Of a stretch of DNA of 49,856 nt, positions 16,201-25,491 are shown in pieces. The translations under genes were made by a program, and so were the position numbers. Each line of letters begins with the position of its first letter. The first letter of the stretch is position 1. The notes beneath the pieces were generated by a model. That model worked only from the letters and a program-made list of their open reading frames with translations, made no database searches and was not told the DNA's origin. The stretch spans positions 1 to 49,856 of the forward strand of contig NZ_JABMCI010000034.1 in NCBI RefSeq assembly GCF_013359775.1, given 5' to 3'. This stretch comes from Cellulomonas humilata (GTDB taxonomy: Bacteria > Actinomycetota > Actinomycetes > Actinomycetales > Cellulomonadaceae).

Positions 16201-17241
16201 ATGGGACCGACGCCCGCGCCGCGCAAACGCCCGACGATCCGTGACGTCGCGGCTGCGGCCGGCGTGTCTCGAGGCACGGTCTCGCGCGTCATCAACGGTG
16301 GGCACTGGGTGTCCCCGGACGCGCTCGCGGCCGTCGAGGAGGCGATCCGGACCACCGGCTACTCCGCCAACCAGCACGCGCGCAGCCTGGTCACCGGACG
16401 GTCGAACTCGGTGGCGTTCCTGCTCACCGAACCCCAGCACCTGCTGTTCGAGGACCCGAACTTCTCGATCCTCCTGCGGGGGGCCGCCCAGGCGCTCGCC
16501 GCACGCGGCATGCCGCTCCTGCTCATGGTCGCGGGCACCCCCGAGGAGCAGAAGCAGGTCTCGGCCTACGTCGGTGCCGGGCACGTCGACGGCGTCCTCG
16601 CGATCTCGTCGCACAGCGGCAACCCCCTGCTCGACGTGCTGGTGCGGCAGGGCATCCCGATGATCTCCTGCGGCATCCCGCTCGGCTTCGAGGGCAGCCT
16701 CGGCTCCGTCTCCGCCGACGACCTCGGCGGCGGGCGGCGGATGACCCGGCACCTGCTCGACATCGGCCGCACCAGGATCGGAACGATCACCGGACCCCTG
16801 GACACCCCCGGGGGCAGGCTCCGGCTCGAGGGCTACCGCGACGAGCTCGGGTCGCTCTACGACGAGTCGCTGGTGACCCACGGCGACTACTCGCGCGACG
16901 GCGGCGCGGCGGGCATGCGCACCCTCCTCGAGCGCCGACCCGACATCGACGCGGTCTTCGTGGCGTCCGACCTCATGGCCGCGGGCGCCCTGCAGGTGCT
17001 CCGTGAGGCCGGCAGGCGCGTCCCGCAGGACGTCGCGGTCGGAGGCTTCGACGACTCCGGGCTCGCGGCGACGCTCGACCCGCCGCTCACCACCATGCGG
17101 CAGCCGCTCGAGCGGATCGCCGGGGAGATGGTGCGCCTGCTGATCGAGCTGGTCGAGGGCGGGGAGCCGGCCGCCGTCACGCTGCCGACCTCGCTCGTCG
17201 TGCGTGCCAGCACGGGATGGGTTGCCTCTACCCCTTCCTGA
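16201..17241 (+). CDS. LacI-family regulator next to the galactanase gene
   Basis: The 346-residue protein has a standard N-terminal HTH (RDVAAAAGVSRGTVSRVING, about residues 14-33), a hinge region (YSANQHARSLVTGRS) and a ligand-binding core with VFVASDLMAAGALQVL and GGFDDSGLAATLDPPLTT. ATG 16201 is chosen over a very long upstream extension, which is only the shadow of the GH42 gene. It lies between GH42 (divergent) and the GH53 galactanase (downstream, same strand, 168 bp), so it most likely controls one or both in response to galacto-oligosaccharides. Candidate sites are the repeats at 16047/16134 and the palindrome at 17372-17385. Confidence 0.92.
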   Translation: MGPTPAPRKRPTIRDVAAAAGVSRGTVSRVINGGHWVSPDALAAVEEAIRTTGYSANQHARSLVTGRSNSVAFLLTEPQHLLFEDPNFSILLRGAAQALAARGMPLLLMVAGTPEEQKQVSAYVGAGHVDGVLAISSHSGNPLLDVLVRQGIPMISCGIPLGFEGSLGSVSADDLGGGRRMTRHLLDIGRTRIGTITGPLDTPGGRLRLEGYRDELGSLYDESLVTHGDYSRDGGAAGMRTLLERRPDIDAVFVASDLMAAGALQVLREAGRRVPQDVAVGGFDDSGLAATLDPPLTTMRQPLERIAGEMVRLLIELVEGGEPAAVTLPTSLVVRASTGWVASTPS

Positions 17242-17331
17242 CGAGCCGGATCTCGCGGACCGCCCGGTCCGAGCCACCCCTGCACGGACCCCTGTGCACG
17301 CTCCCACCGCGGACCGGACATACGCGCCATC

Positions 17332-17361
17332 TTGACGGGTGCTTTCGCGCGCTCATACGGT
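17332..17361 (+). promoter_or_regulatory. Promoter of the GH53 galactanase gene
   Basis: TTGACG (17332-17337) and TACGGT (17356-17361) are separated by 18 bp, close to the sigma-70/SigA consensus. Transcription would start near 17368, just before the palindrome at 17372-17385. Confidence 0.65.
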
Positions 17362-17371
17362 GGCTGAGTGC

Positions 17372-17385
17372 TGTGCACGTGCACA
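17372..17385. promoter_or_regulatory. Operator-like 14-bp palindrome over the galactanase transcription start
   Basis: TGTGCACGTGCACA is a perfect palindrome with a central CG, placed immediately after the predicted transcription start and before the ribosome-binding site. A half-site TGTGCACG lies upstream at 17293-17300. The adjacent LacI protein is the natural candidate to bind it. Confidence 0.6.
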
Positions 17386-17408
17386 CTCCGATGAGACAAG
17401 GACGTCCC

Positions 17409-19331
17409 ATGCAGCCCACCAGACGACGCCGATCCTCCACGCTCGCCCTCCTCGCGGCGGGCGCCCTCGTCCTCAGCGGCGCGGGCCCCGCCGCGGCTGA
17501 GGATCCTGACGGCACGGTCCACTTCGCACCCGTCCGCAGCAACCTCGCCGCGAAGCCCTGGGTCACGGTGAGCGCCACCGCGGCGCAGGCTCGTGCGGGA
17601 CTCGCCGTCGACGGCGACCTGACGACCGCGTGGACGGCCCGCGGCAAGGGTCGGCACTCGCTCGTCCTCGACCTCGGCGGCGCGTACGACAACATCCGGA
17701 AGGTCGGCCTCGTCTTCCCCGACGCGCACGGCACCTACCGGTACGTGGTCGAGGCCTCCCCGGACGGTGGCACCTGGCAAACCCTCGTCGACCGCAAGAA
17801 GAACAAGCAGGCGGGTCGCGGCGAGGAGCACCTCGTCGCGCACGCGGGGATCGCGTTCCTGCGCGTCACGATCACCGACGTGTCCCCGGGCGCGGTCGCC
17901 GGCATCAGCGAGCTGTCCGTGTGGAACTACCTGCGCGACGACGTCGTGCTGGGCGCGGACATCTCGTACGCCGACCAGAACGACGCGCAGGGACTGACCT
18001 ACGTCGTGGACGAGGGCGCCGCACCGGTGCCGATCCTCGAGGCGGCGGCCGACGCCGGCATGGAGTACATCCGCCTGCGCGTCTTCAACGACCCGCGCGA
18101 CGAGCGGACGGGGGAGTACCTCGACCCCGCGTACCAGAGCCCGGAGCGCACCCTCGACGTGGCGCGCGACGTCGTCGAGCAGGGCATGGGCCTGGGCGTC
18201 GACCTGCACTACGCCGACTCGTGGGCCGATCCGAGCAAGCAGGCGAAGCCCACCGCGTGGCGCGAGCTGCCCTTCGAGGAGCTCACCCAGGCGGTCTACG
18301 ACTACACCTACGCGTCCGTCGACGCGCTCGTCGCCCAGGGCACGACTCCCGAGAAGGTCGCGGTGGGCAACGAGCTCATCAACGGGTTCATGTGGGGGAG
18401 CGAACGTCCGCTGCCGTGGTTCGACGACGCGGCGTGGTGCGGCACGTGCTACTTCAACCAGGACCCGTCGTTCGTCTCGCAGCCGGGCGGCGCCCTGCTC
18501 TGGGACTACTGGGGCTCGGACGACCCAGCCGAGCAGGCCGCCTACGACGCCGCGTGGGACCGGTTCACCACCCTCCAGGCGTCGGGCATCGCGGCCGTCC
18601 GGGCCGTCGCCGCCGCCCACGGCGTGGACATCCCGGTGGAGACGCACGTGATCATCGACAACGGGAAGGTCGACAAGACGCTCGAGTTCTGGGACCAGTT
18701 CCTCACCCGGCTGAACGCCAAGGGCCAGGACATCGACGTCATCGCGCACTCCTACTACCCCGACTGGCACGGGACGCCCGAGCACTACGAGGCGAACCTG
18801 CACCAGGTGGCCGCGGCGCACCCCGGCTACGCCATGGAGATCGCCGAGACGTCGCACCAGTCGAACGACTGGGACGGCCTGCCGGTGCCGAACTCGCCCT
18901 ACCCCAAGACGGCGGAGGGTGCCGGCCTCTTCCTCCAGGAGGTCTTCCGGATCGCCAACGACCTGCCCGACAACCGCGGCGCCGGCGTCCTGGTCTGGGA
19001 GCCTGCGAACTGGCAGGAGATGATCGACTGGTCGAGCAGCGCGTGGCCGGTGCTCACGTTCCACGAGACGATCGAGGTCTACGAGGCCAGCGATGCCGAG
19101 TTCGTGGTCGCCGACACCGTCTACCGGACCGTCCGCACGTCGAGCCCGATCAGGCTGCCGGCCACCGTCGACGTCCTCGACTCCGACGGCGCGCTCCACG
19201 CGGTGCCCGTGACCTGGGACGCGGTCCCCGCCCGATCCCCGTCCCGCCCCGGACAGGTCGTCGTCAGCGGAACGACGGCGGAGCACGGTCCGGTGACCGC
19301 GGTCGTCGACGTCGTCCGGAGAGCGCTCTGA
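17409..19331 (+). CDS. Secreted GH53 endo-beta-1,4-galactanase with discoidin-like domain
   Basis: The 640-residue protein starts with a Sec signal peptide (Arg-rich start, LALLAAGALVLSGAGPAAA, cleavage near residue 30). An F5/8-type-C (discoidin-like) module follows (about 40-175), then the GH53 TIM barrel (about 180-560), then a bacterial immunoglobulin-like tail (about 570-640). The acid/base is E322 in AVGNELINGF; the nucleophile is probably E480 in EIAETSH. It would cut beta-1,4-galactan of type I arabinogalactan outside the cell and feed the ABC importer and the GH42/GH2 enzymes. ATG 17409 is chosen for the AAGGA at 17397-17401 and the signal peptide; an in-frame ATG at 17391 is less well placed. 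Confidence 0.93.
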   Translation: MQPTRRRRSSTLALLAAGALVLSGAGPAAAEDPDGTVHFAPVRSNLAAKPWVTVSATAAQARAGLAVDGDLTTAWTARGKGRHSLVLDLGGAYDNIRKVGLVFPDAHGTYRYVVEASPDGGTWQTLVDRKKNKQAGRGEEHLVAHAGIAFLRVTITDVSPGAVAGISELSVWNYLRDDVVLGADISYADQNDAQGLTYVVDEGAAPVPILEAAADAGMEYIRLRVFNDPRDERTGEYLDPAYQSPERTLDVARDVVEQGMGLGVDLHYADSWADPSKQAKPTAWRELPFEELTQAVYDYTYASVDALVAQGTTPEKVAVGNELINGFMWGSERPLPWFDDAAWCGTCYFNQDPSFVSQPGGALLWDYWGSDDPAEQAAYDAAWDRFTTLQASGIAAVRAVAAAHGVDIPVETHVIIDNGKVDKTLEFWDQFLTRLNAKGQDIDVIAHSYYPDWHGTPEHYEANLHQVAAAHPGYAMEIAETSHQSNDWDGLPVPNSPYPKTAEGAGLFLQEVFRIANDLPDNRGAGVLVWEPANWQEMIDWSSSAWPVLTFHETIEVYEASDAEFVVADTVYRTVRTSSPIRLPATVDVLDSDGALHAVPVTWDAVPARSPSRPGQVVVSGTTAEHGPVTAVVDVVRRAL

Positions 19332-19352
19332 GCGCTCGCGCCTGACGCACCA

Positions 19353-19383
19353 CCGGCGGTGGCCCTTCGCGGGCCACCGCCGG
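19353..19383 (+). terminator. Terminator hairpin after the galactanase gene
   Basis: CCGGCGGTGGCCC (19353-19365) and GGGCCACCGCCGG (19371-19383) pair perfectly over 13 bp around a TTCGC loop, 21 bp after the stop codon. There is no T-run, as is common in high-GC terminators. Confidence 0.8.
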
Positions 19384-19463
19384 CGTCGTGCATGCCACTG
19401 TGGGCGACAGGCACGTGCACCGCATCAGTTGCGCCCCAGCGCGCTGCGGGGTCAAGATCGCCC

Positions 19464-19479
19464 GACGGCTGCAGCCGTC
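19464..19479. promoter_or_regulatory. 16-bp palindrome upstream of msrA
   Basis: GACGGCTGCAGCCGTC is a perfect palindrome ending 19 bp before the msrA start and just before its GAAGGAGA ribosome-binding site. It could be an operator or an mRNA hairpin near the start; nothing links it to a particular regulator. Confidence 0.35.
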
Positions 19480-19498
19480 CCCACGAAGGAGACCGCAG

Positions 19499-20017
19499 AT
19501 GGCTACGACGGAGACGGCGATCCTCGCCGGGGGCTGCTTCTGGGGTGCGCAACAGCTGCTGCGCCGCCGCCCGGGGGTGATCTCCACGCGCGTCGGGTAC
19601 TCCGGCGGCGACACCCCGAACGCCACCTACCGCAACCACGGCGACCACGCCGAGGCCGTGGAGATCGCCTTCGATCCCGAGCAGATCTCCTACCGGGACC
19701 TGCTGGAGTTCTTCTTCCAGATCCACGACCCGTCGACGATGAACCAGCAGGGCAACGACGTCGGCCGCAGCTACCGGTCGGCGATCTTCTTCAGCTCCGA
19801 GGAGCAGCGTCGGGTCGCGCTCGACACGATCGCGGACGTCGATGCGTCCGGGCTCTGGCCCGGAAAGGTGGTCACCGAGGTCGAGCCGGCCGGTGAGTTC
19901 TGGGAGGCCGAGGAGGAGCACCAGGACTACCTGGAGAAGCTCCCGCACGGATACACCTGCCACTACGTGCGCCCGGGCTGGCGGCTCCCGCACCGCGACG
20001 AGCAGCGGGTCGGGTAG
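19499..20017 (+). CDS. msrA: Peptide-methionine (S)-S-oxide reductase
   Basis: The 172-residue protein carries the MsrA active-site motif GGCFWG with catalytic Cys13. [28 protein letters not shown] and [12 protein letters not shown] are all family signatures. It repairs S-epimers of oxidised methionine in the cytosol. A typical resolving-Cys tail is absent; a further Cys occurs only in the [11 protein letters not shown] segment (near residue 157), so recycling may be direct or use that residue. ATG 19499 has a good GAAGGAGA site upstream. It appears monocistronic. Confidence 0.95.
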   Translation: MATTETAILAGGCFWGAQQLLRRRPGVISTRVGYSGGDTPNATYRNHGDHAEAVEIAFDPEQISYRDLLEFFFQIHDPSTMNQQGNDVGRSYRSAIFFSSEEQRRVALDTIADVDASGLWPGKVVTEVEPAGEFWEAEEEHQDYLEKLPHGYTCHYVRPGWRLPHRDEQRVG

Positions 20018-20209
20018 CGCCCGAGTCGCGCGCAGATCCGACGAGCCGTGCGCACGGTGCCGGCGAGGTCCCTGCGGCGATCCATGGCTGGGTGAGAGCC
20101 CGCCGGTCGCCGTGCGGGTGTGGTCGGCCCGAGTTGCCCCCGTCTGGCGGGTCGACGAACGCGGTGTCGCGGTGGGATCGTCGGACGACGCACCGCGGAG
20201 GACATGCCA

Positions 20210-21571
20210 GTGCTCGGACCACGACGGACGACCGAGGGTCGTCATTCGGCGCGCCCGCGGCAGGGGCGGCGACCGTGGGAGTCGGTCGTGATCCTCGCGT
20301 CGATGGTGGTCTTGACGGCCGTCCTGGCTGCGCCGCCCATCGACACCTCCCACTCCGCCGACGTCGCGGGGGCGGCGGCCGGCGGCGAGGGCTCGTTCTC
20401 CCGGGAGCCGACGGGACCGGCGTACACGCAGGCGCTGACGCGGCTCGACGACCGCGTGGCGGCGATGGAGGCGGCGATCGTCACGCTTGTCGGCTATCCG
20501 CTGGTCGACGCCACGAAGGCCGCCTCGCGGACACTGTTCCGTCCCGACCTGGCCGACGCCACGGCCGCGCCCGTCACGTCGGGGCTGACCGCCGAGCAGC
20601 TGCCCGACCGGGTCCTGGGTGCGCGCCAGCTGGTGGCCTCGGGTGACGTCGCCACGGCGGCGCGCGTGGTCGAGGACGTCGAGACCGACGTCCTGCTGGT
20701 CGCGCTCGACCTCGGCGACCAGGCGGCGCAGAACGTCGCGATGACACGCCTGCTGGTCTCCGCGGACCCGCAGGTCGCGCTGCTGGACGCGGCCGTCGGG
20801 GCCACCCACGCCGCCGCCGAGGTCCGGGACGTCGTCGCGGCCGCCACGTCCGCGGTCCAGGCCCGGGACGCAGCCGCCGGCATCACGGTCGCAGCCCAGC
20901 AGATCGCCGTGACGGGGGACGAGGACGCCAAGGCGGCGGTCGCCAAGGTGGCGGAGCAGGCCCGGTCGACCGACGGCTACACCAACGGGAACATCCCGCT
21001 GAAGGTGCTCTGCGCGGTCGCGTTCGCGCCGAGCCAGCACCTGCGCTGCGACGCTGCGGAGGCGCTGGCGCGGCTGAACGCGGCCTACCGGGCGGACTTC
21101 GGCCACGACCTGAGGATCACGGGCTCCTACCGCACGCTCGAGGAGCAGGTCAGCACCCGTGCGGCCAAGGGGACCATGGCCGCGGTGCCCGGCACGTCCA
21201 ACCACGGCTGGGGTCTGGCGATCGACCTCGACCAGGCCAACGGCTACCGGTCCACGCAGTACCTCTGGCTCAAGGCCAACGCGATGGCCTACGGCTGGCA
21301 CCACCCGACCTACATGGACGAGGGCGGCCGCGGACCCCACGAGCCCTGGCACTGGGAGTTCGGCACGTCGGACGACGCCGGCACCGGCACCTCCGTGCCG
21401 ATCACCGTGGGCGTCCCGGCGCCCACCACGCCGCCCCCGACCGCACCCGCGCCGCCCGTCGTCGAGCAGCCCGCCGTCGCGCCGGCTGAGCCGGCGCCGA
21501 CCCCGAGCGCCACGCCGGCCCCGACGCCGAGCAGCAGCCCGACCGCTTCCACGGAGCCACCCGCTCCGTGA
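20210..21571 (+). CDS. Membrane-anchored M15-family peptidase (D,D-carboxypeptidase-like)
   Basis: The 453-residue protein has an Arg-rich N-terminus, one hydrophobic segment (VVILASMVVLTAVLAA), a long Ala-rich helical region, a VanY/M15B-like catalytic domain and a Pro/Thr/Ala-rich tail. Zinc-ligand motifs are SNHGWGLAIDLD (His near 332, Asp near 339) and EPWHWEF (His near 381), as in D-alanyl-D-alanine carboxypeptidases. It probably trims peptidoglycan outside the membrane. GTG 20210 is chosen because GGAGGA at 20197-20202 is seven bases upstream; the ATG at 20204 would leave only one. The tail may cross the cell wall. Confidence 0.85.
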   Translation: MLGPRRTTEGRHSARPRQGRRPWESVVILASMVVLTAVLAAPPIDTSHSADVAGAAAGGEGSFSREPTGPAYTQALTRLDDRVAAMEAAIVTLVGYPLVDATKAASRTLFRPDLADATAAPVTSGLTAEQLPDRVLGARQLVASGDVATAARVVEDVETDVLLVALDLGDQAAQNVAMTRLLVSADPQVALLDAAVGATHAAAEVRDVVAAATSAVQARDAAAGITVAAQQIAVTGDEDAKAAVAKVAEQARSTDGYTNGNIPLKVLCAVAFAPSQHLRCDAAEALARLNAAYRADFGHDLRITGSYRTLEEQVSTRAAKGTMAAVPGTSNHGWGLAIDLDQANGYRSTQYLWLKANAMAYGWHHPTYMDEGGRGPHEPWHWEFGTSDDAGTGTSVPITVGVPAPTTPPPTAPAPPVVEQPAVAPAEPAPTPSATPAPTPSSSPTASTEPPAP

Positions 21572-21670
21572 CGCGGCTGTAGGCGCCGCGGGCGTCCACG
21601 CTCCGGAAGCCGTCACGCTCGGCGCCGGCACGCGAGCAGTGCGGACGACCGGCCCGCGGCTCCCTGCGGG

Positions 21671-22885
21671 TCAGGCGCGTTCGAGGACGGCGGCGAGGGC
21701 CTGGCCGCCCCCGATGCACATGGTCTCGACGCCGAGCGTGCCGTCGAGCCCTGGCAGCTCGTGGGCGAGGGTCGCGAGCATGCGGAGCCCGGTCGCGCCG
21801 ATCGGGTGGCCGAGCGAGATGCCGCTGCCGCGGGGGTTGACGCGGGGGTCGTCGGGGTCGACGCGCCAGTCGGCGAGGCACGCGAGGACCTGGACGGCGA
21901 AGGCCTCGTTCAGCTCGACGACGTCGAGGTCGGCGAGGGTCGCACCGGCGCGGTCGAGCGCGAGCAGGGTCGCGGGGACGGGGGCGATCCCGAAGCGCCG
22001 GGGGTCGACGCCGGCGACCGCCCAGGAGCGCAGACGCAGGGCCGGCGTGAGGCCGAGGCGGCGCGCGTGCTCGGGGGTCGTGACGATGCAGGCCGCCGCG
22101 GCGTCGTTCTGCCCGCTGGAGTTGCCGGCGGTCACCGTGGCGTCGGGGTCGGAGGCGACGAGGACGGGCCGGAGTGCCGCGAGGGCGTCGAGCGTGGTGT
22201 CGGCACGGGGATGCTCGTCGCGCTCGACGACCACCGGTCCCCGTCTCCCCGGCACGGTGACCGGGACGATCTCGGCGTCGAACGCCCCCGCGCGCTGTGC
22301 GGCGACGGCGCGCTGGTGGGAGCGGAGCGCGAGGGCGTCCTGGTCCCCGCGGCTGATGCCGTACTCGGCGCGCAGGGCATCGGCCGTGCCGACGTTCCCC
22401 TCAGGCGTCGGGTAGGCGGCACCGCCGACCGTCGCGCGGCCGCGGGCGAGCGCGTCGTGCAGCAGGAGCCCGCCGGGCGGCAGACCGCGCCGGCCCTGCT
22501 CGGTGTAGAGCGGGGCGTTCGACATGGACTCGGCGCCGAGGGCGACGACGACGTCCGCGACACCCGTCTGCACCTCCATGGCGGCGTTGAGCACGGCCTG
22601 CAGCCCGGAGCCGCAGCGCCGGTCGAGCTGGTAGCCCGTGGTGGTGACGGGGAAGCCCGCGTCCAGGGCGGCGACGCGGCCGAAGGCGGGGGACTCCATC
22701 GTCGGGTAGCCCTGCGCGCCGATGACGGAGTCGACGGCGGAGACGTCCAGGTGCGTCCGCTCGACGAGCGCGCGCAGCACGGTGGTGGCGAGGTCGCGAG
22801 CGGTCAGCGGCGCGAGCGCCCCGCCCAGGCGTCCGACCGGAGTGCGCAGCGGGGAGCACAGGACGACCTCGCGGAGCTCGGTCAT
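21671..22885 (-). CDS. pcaF: 3-oxoadipyl-CoA thiolase
   Basis: The 404-residue enzyme is a type II thiolase. The nucleophilic Cys91 lies in RRCGSGLQ, the second site is NEAFAVQ, the His loop is GHPIGATG and the C-terminal general acid is in CIGGGQ. In this operon it cleaves 3-oxoadipyl-CoA with CoA to succinyl-CoA and acetyl-CoA, the last step of the beta-ketoadipate pathway. ATG 22885 overlaps the pcaJ stop by four bases; the frame open further upstream is a shadow of pcaJ. It is the last gene of the 13-gene transcript. Sequence alone would also allow acetyl-CoA acetyltransferase; context decides. Confidence 0.92.
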   Translation of the reverse strand: MTELREVVLCSPLRTPVGRLGGALAPLTARDLATTVLRALVERTHLDVSAVDSVIGAQGYPTMESPAFGRVAALDAGFPVTTTGYQLDRRCGSGLQAVLNAAMEVQTGVADVVVALGAESMSNAPLYTEQGRRGLPPGGLLLHDALARGRATVGGAAYPTPEGNVGTADALRAEYGISRGDQDALALRSHQRAVAAQRAGAFDAEIVPVTVPGRRGPVVVERDEHPRADTTLDALAALRPVLVASDPDATVTAGNSSGQNDAAAACIVTTPEHARRLGLTPALRLRSWAVAGVDPRRFGIAPVPATLLALDRAGATLADLDVVELNEAFAVQVLACLADWRVDPDDPRVNPRGSGISLGHPIGATGLRMLATLAHELPGLDGTLGVETMCIGGGQALAAVLERA

Positions 22886-23529
22886 GGCCGGTCCGCGAGG
22901 GCCACGGCGAACGGAGCCGCGGTGGCTGCCCGCACCTGCTCCACCGTGACGTCCGGCGCGAGCTCGACCAGCAGCAGGCCGTCGTCGGTCACGTCCAGGA
23001 CGGCGAGGTCGGTGACGATGCGGTCGACGCATGCCCGCCCGGTCAGGGGCAGGGTGCACTGCTCGACGATCTTGGCCGACCCGTCCTTGGCAACGTGCTC
23101 CATGACGACCAGGACGTGCGCGGCGCCGTTGACCAGGTCCATCGCCCCGCCCATGCCCTTGACCAGCGTGCCGGGCACGGCCCAGTTGGCGATGTCCCCG
23201 CCGGCCGACACCTGCATCGCGCCGAGGACGGCGTGCGTGACGCGGCCGCCGCGGATCATGCCGAAGCTGGCGGCCGAGTCGAAGTACGCGGCGCCGGGCA
23301 GGACCGTGACGGTCTCCTTGCCCGCGTTGATCAGCTTCGGGTCCGCCTCGCCCTCCCACGGGTACGGCCCGACGCCGAGGATCCCGTTCTCGGAGTGCAG
23401 GACGACCTCGACGCCGGGCGGCAGGTGGTTGGGGATCAGGGTGGGCAGGCCGATGCCGAGGTTCACGTAGGACCCGTCCTCGAGCTCGCGGGCAGCGCGG
23501 GCGGCCAGCTGGTCGCGCGTGAGCGGCAT
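22882..23529 (-). CDS. pcaJ: 3-oxoadipate CoA-transferase subunit B
   Basis: The 215-residue protein is the beta subunit of a class I CoA-transferase. The catalytic Glu47 sits in [10 protein letters not shown], near [10 protein letters not shown], and GGAMDLV occurs in the middle. With PcaI it transfers CoA from succinyl-CoA to 3-oxoadipate. Its ATG overlaps the last base of the pcaI stop, and its own stop overlaps the pcaF start, so the three are translationally coupled. Confidence 0.93.
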   Translation of the reverse strand: MPLTRDQLAARAARELEDGSYVNLGIGLPTLIPNHLPPGVEVVLHSENGILGVGPYPWEGEADPKLINAGKETVTVLPGAAYFDSAASFGMIRGGRVTHAVLGAMQVSAGGDIANWAVPGTLVKGMGGAMDLVNGAAHVLVVMEHVAKDGSAKIVEQCTLPLTGRACVDRIVTDLAVLDVTDDGLLLVELAPDVTVEQVRAATAAPFAVALADRP

Positions 23530-24311
23530 CAGGACTCCTCGCGGCGCGCGCGGACGGTGGTCTTCTCGATCGGGAGGTCCGCGGACTGCTCGGGGGTGAG
23601 CAGGACGACCCGGTCGACGTAGATGCCGGGCAGGTGGATGTCGTCCGGCCCGAGCTCGCCCGGCTCGACCAGCTCGTCGACCTCGGCGATGGTCAGGCGG
23701 CCCGCCATGCCCGCGAGCGGGTTGAAGTTGCGGGCGGCCTTCTCGAACCGGAGGTTGCCGTACCGGTCGCCGACCGCCGCCCGCACCAGCCCGTAGTCGG
23801 TCCTGATGGCCTCCTCGAGGACGTACTCGCGACTCCGGCCGAACGCCGTGAACCGCCGCAGCTCCTTGGGCGCGCTGGCCAGCGCGACCGAGCCGTCCGG
23901 GGCGTACCGCAGCGGCATCCCGCCGTCGGAGACTGCCGTGCCCGCGCCGGCCGGCGTGTAGAACGCGGGGATCCCGACCCCGCCGGCGCGCAGCCGCTCG
24001 GCGAGCGTGCCCTGCGGCGTGAGCTCGACCTCGACCTCGCCGCTCAGGTACTGCCGGGCGAACTCCTTGTTCTCGCCGATGTAGCTGGCCACGACCCTGC
24101 GGATGCGGCCCGCCGCGAGCAGCTCGCCCAGACCCCAGCCGTCGACGCCGCAGTTGTTGGACACCACCTCGAGGTCGTCGACGCCGCGGGCGAGGAGGGC
24201 CCGGACGAGGGCGATGGGCACCCCCGACAACCCGAAGCCGCCGACGGCGAGCGAGGAACCCGAGCGGATGTCGGCGACGGCCGCGTCAGCCGTCGCGACG
24301 GTCTTGTCCAT
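23529..24311 (-). CDS. pcaI: 3-oxoadipate CoA-transferase subunit A
   Basis: The 260-residue protein is the alpha subunit of the class I CoA-transferase. It opens with the glycine-rich [13 protein letters not shown] loop and has [15 protein letters not shown] and [20 protein letters not shown], all typical of this subunit. It partners PcaJ, encoded directly after it. Its ATG lies 26 bp inside the end of the upstream pcaL gene, the deepest internal overlap of the operon, implying coupled translation. Confidence 0.93.
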   Translation of the reverse strand: MDKTVATADAAVADIRSGSSLAVGGFGLSGVPIALVRALLARGVDDLEVVSNNCGVDGWGLGELLAAGRIRRVVASYIGENKEFARQYLSGEVEVELTPQGTLAERLRAGGVGIPAFYTPAGAGTAVSDGGMPLRYAPDGSVALASAPKELRRFTAFGRSREYVLEEAIRTDYGLVRAAVGDRYGNLRFEKAARNFNPLAGMAGRLTIAEVDELVEPGELGPDDIHLPGIYVDRVVLLTPEQSADLPIEKTTVRARREES

Positions 24312-25491
24312 CGGGTCCTCCTTCGGCGTCGGCGAAGGCGTCGCGGGCGACGGTCATCGCGGCGTTCGCCGAGGGCAGTCCGGCGTAGAGGGCGGTGTGC
24401 AGGATGACCTCCGTGATCTCCTCGGGTTCGAGGCCGTTGCGCAGCGCCGCCCGCACGTGCATCCGCAGCTCCGCCTCGTGGCCGCCGGCGACCAGGAGCG
24501 CGAGGGTCGCGATCGACCGCTCGCGGCGCGACAGGCCGGGCCGGCTCCAGACCTCTCCCCACGCGTACCGGGTGACGAGGTCCTGGAACGCGGCCGTCTG
24601 CGGTGTGCTCGCCGCGATCGCCGCGTCCACGTGCTCGTCGCCCAGGACCGCGCGCCGCACGGACATCCCGCGGGCGTGCACGTCGTCGTCCGCGCCGGAG
24701 CCGCTCAGGTGGTCCCGCAGCAGCGCGGCCACCGTCGCCGGTGCCTCGAGGACAGCCAGGTGGGAGGTCGACGCGACCGTGGCGTGCGTCGCGCGCGCGA
24801 GCTCCTCGGCGAGCTGCTGCATCGAGGCGGGCGTCGTCACCTCGTCGTGCTCGCCGCTGACCAGCAGGGTCGGGACCGCGACGGAGGAGACCGACCCGGT
24901 CCGGTCGAAGTCCACGAGCGCTTCCGCGCAGCGCGCGTACGACTCGTCGTCGACGTGCCTGAGCGCGTCGAGCGTGTCGGACCCCGCGCGGCCGTCGCGC
25001 TCGAGGAAGCCGGGGGCGAACCACCGATGCGCGCTCGCCGCGACCAGGGACGCGGTCCCGGTGGCGCGCACCGCGGCCGCGCGCTGCACCCAGCCGTCGG
25101 CTGTGCCGATGCGGGCACCGCTGCAGCACAGGGTGAGGCTCAGCAGCCGGGCAGGCTGGACCACGGCGAGCTCGAGCGCGACGGCTCCGCCGAGCGAGAC
25201 GCCGGCGACGTGGAACGACCCGCCCCCGGCCTCGTCGACGACGTGAAGCACCGCCGCGCCGAGCTCGGTCACGGTGAACGGGTCCCGCGTCGCCGGGCTC
25301 GCGCCGTGCCCGGGCAGATCGACCCGCAGGACGCGGAGCGCTGCGGTCGACGCGTCGTCCCGCAGGTGCGCGACGACCCCGTCCCACAGCTCTGTCGTGG
25401 TGCCGAGCGACGGCAGCAGGACCAGCAGGTCCTGGTGGGCGGCCGGGGCGGTCGCCGGGGCGAACGAGCCGCGCAACCGGGGGACGCTCAT
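24286..25491 (-). CDS. pcaL: Fused 3-oxoadipate enol-lactonase / 4-carboxymuconolactone decarboxylase
   Basis: The 401-residue protein joins two pathway enzymes. Residues about 1-275 are an alpha/beta hydrolase with the nucleophile Ser99 in GVSLGG and an acid region in SGEHDEVT (PcaD activity). Residues about 285-395 are a carboxymuconolactone decarboxylase domain, with RERSIATLALLVAGG and ELRMHVRAALRNGL (PcaC activity). It converts gamma-carboxymuconolactone to 3-oxoadipate in one polypeptide, a fusion known from actinobacteria. ATG 25491 touches the pcaB stop. The natural N-terminus (SVPRLRGSF) excludes the longer upstream frame. Confidence 0.93.
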   Translation of the reverse strand: MSVPRLRGSFAPATAPAAHQDLLVLLPSLGTTTELWDGVVAHLRDDASTAALRVLRVDLPGHGASPATRDPFTVTELGAAVLHVVDEAGGGSFHVAGVSLGGAVALELAVVQPARLLSLTLCCSGARIGTADGWVQRAAAVRATGTASLVAASAHRWFAPGFLERDGRAGSDTLDALRHVDDESYARCAEALVDFDRTGSVSSVAVPTLLVSGEHDEVTTPASMQQLAEELARATHATVASTSHLAVLEAPATVAALLRDHLSGSGADDDVHARGMSVRRAVLGDEHVDAAIAASTPQTAAFQDLVTRYAWGEVWSRPGLSRRERSIATLALLVAGGHEAELRMHVRAALRNGLEPEEITEVILHTALYAGLPSANAAMTVARDAFADAEGGPDGQDRRDG

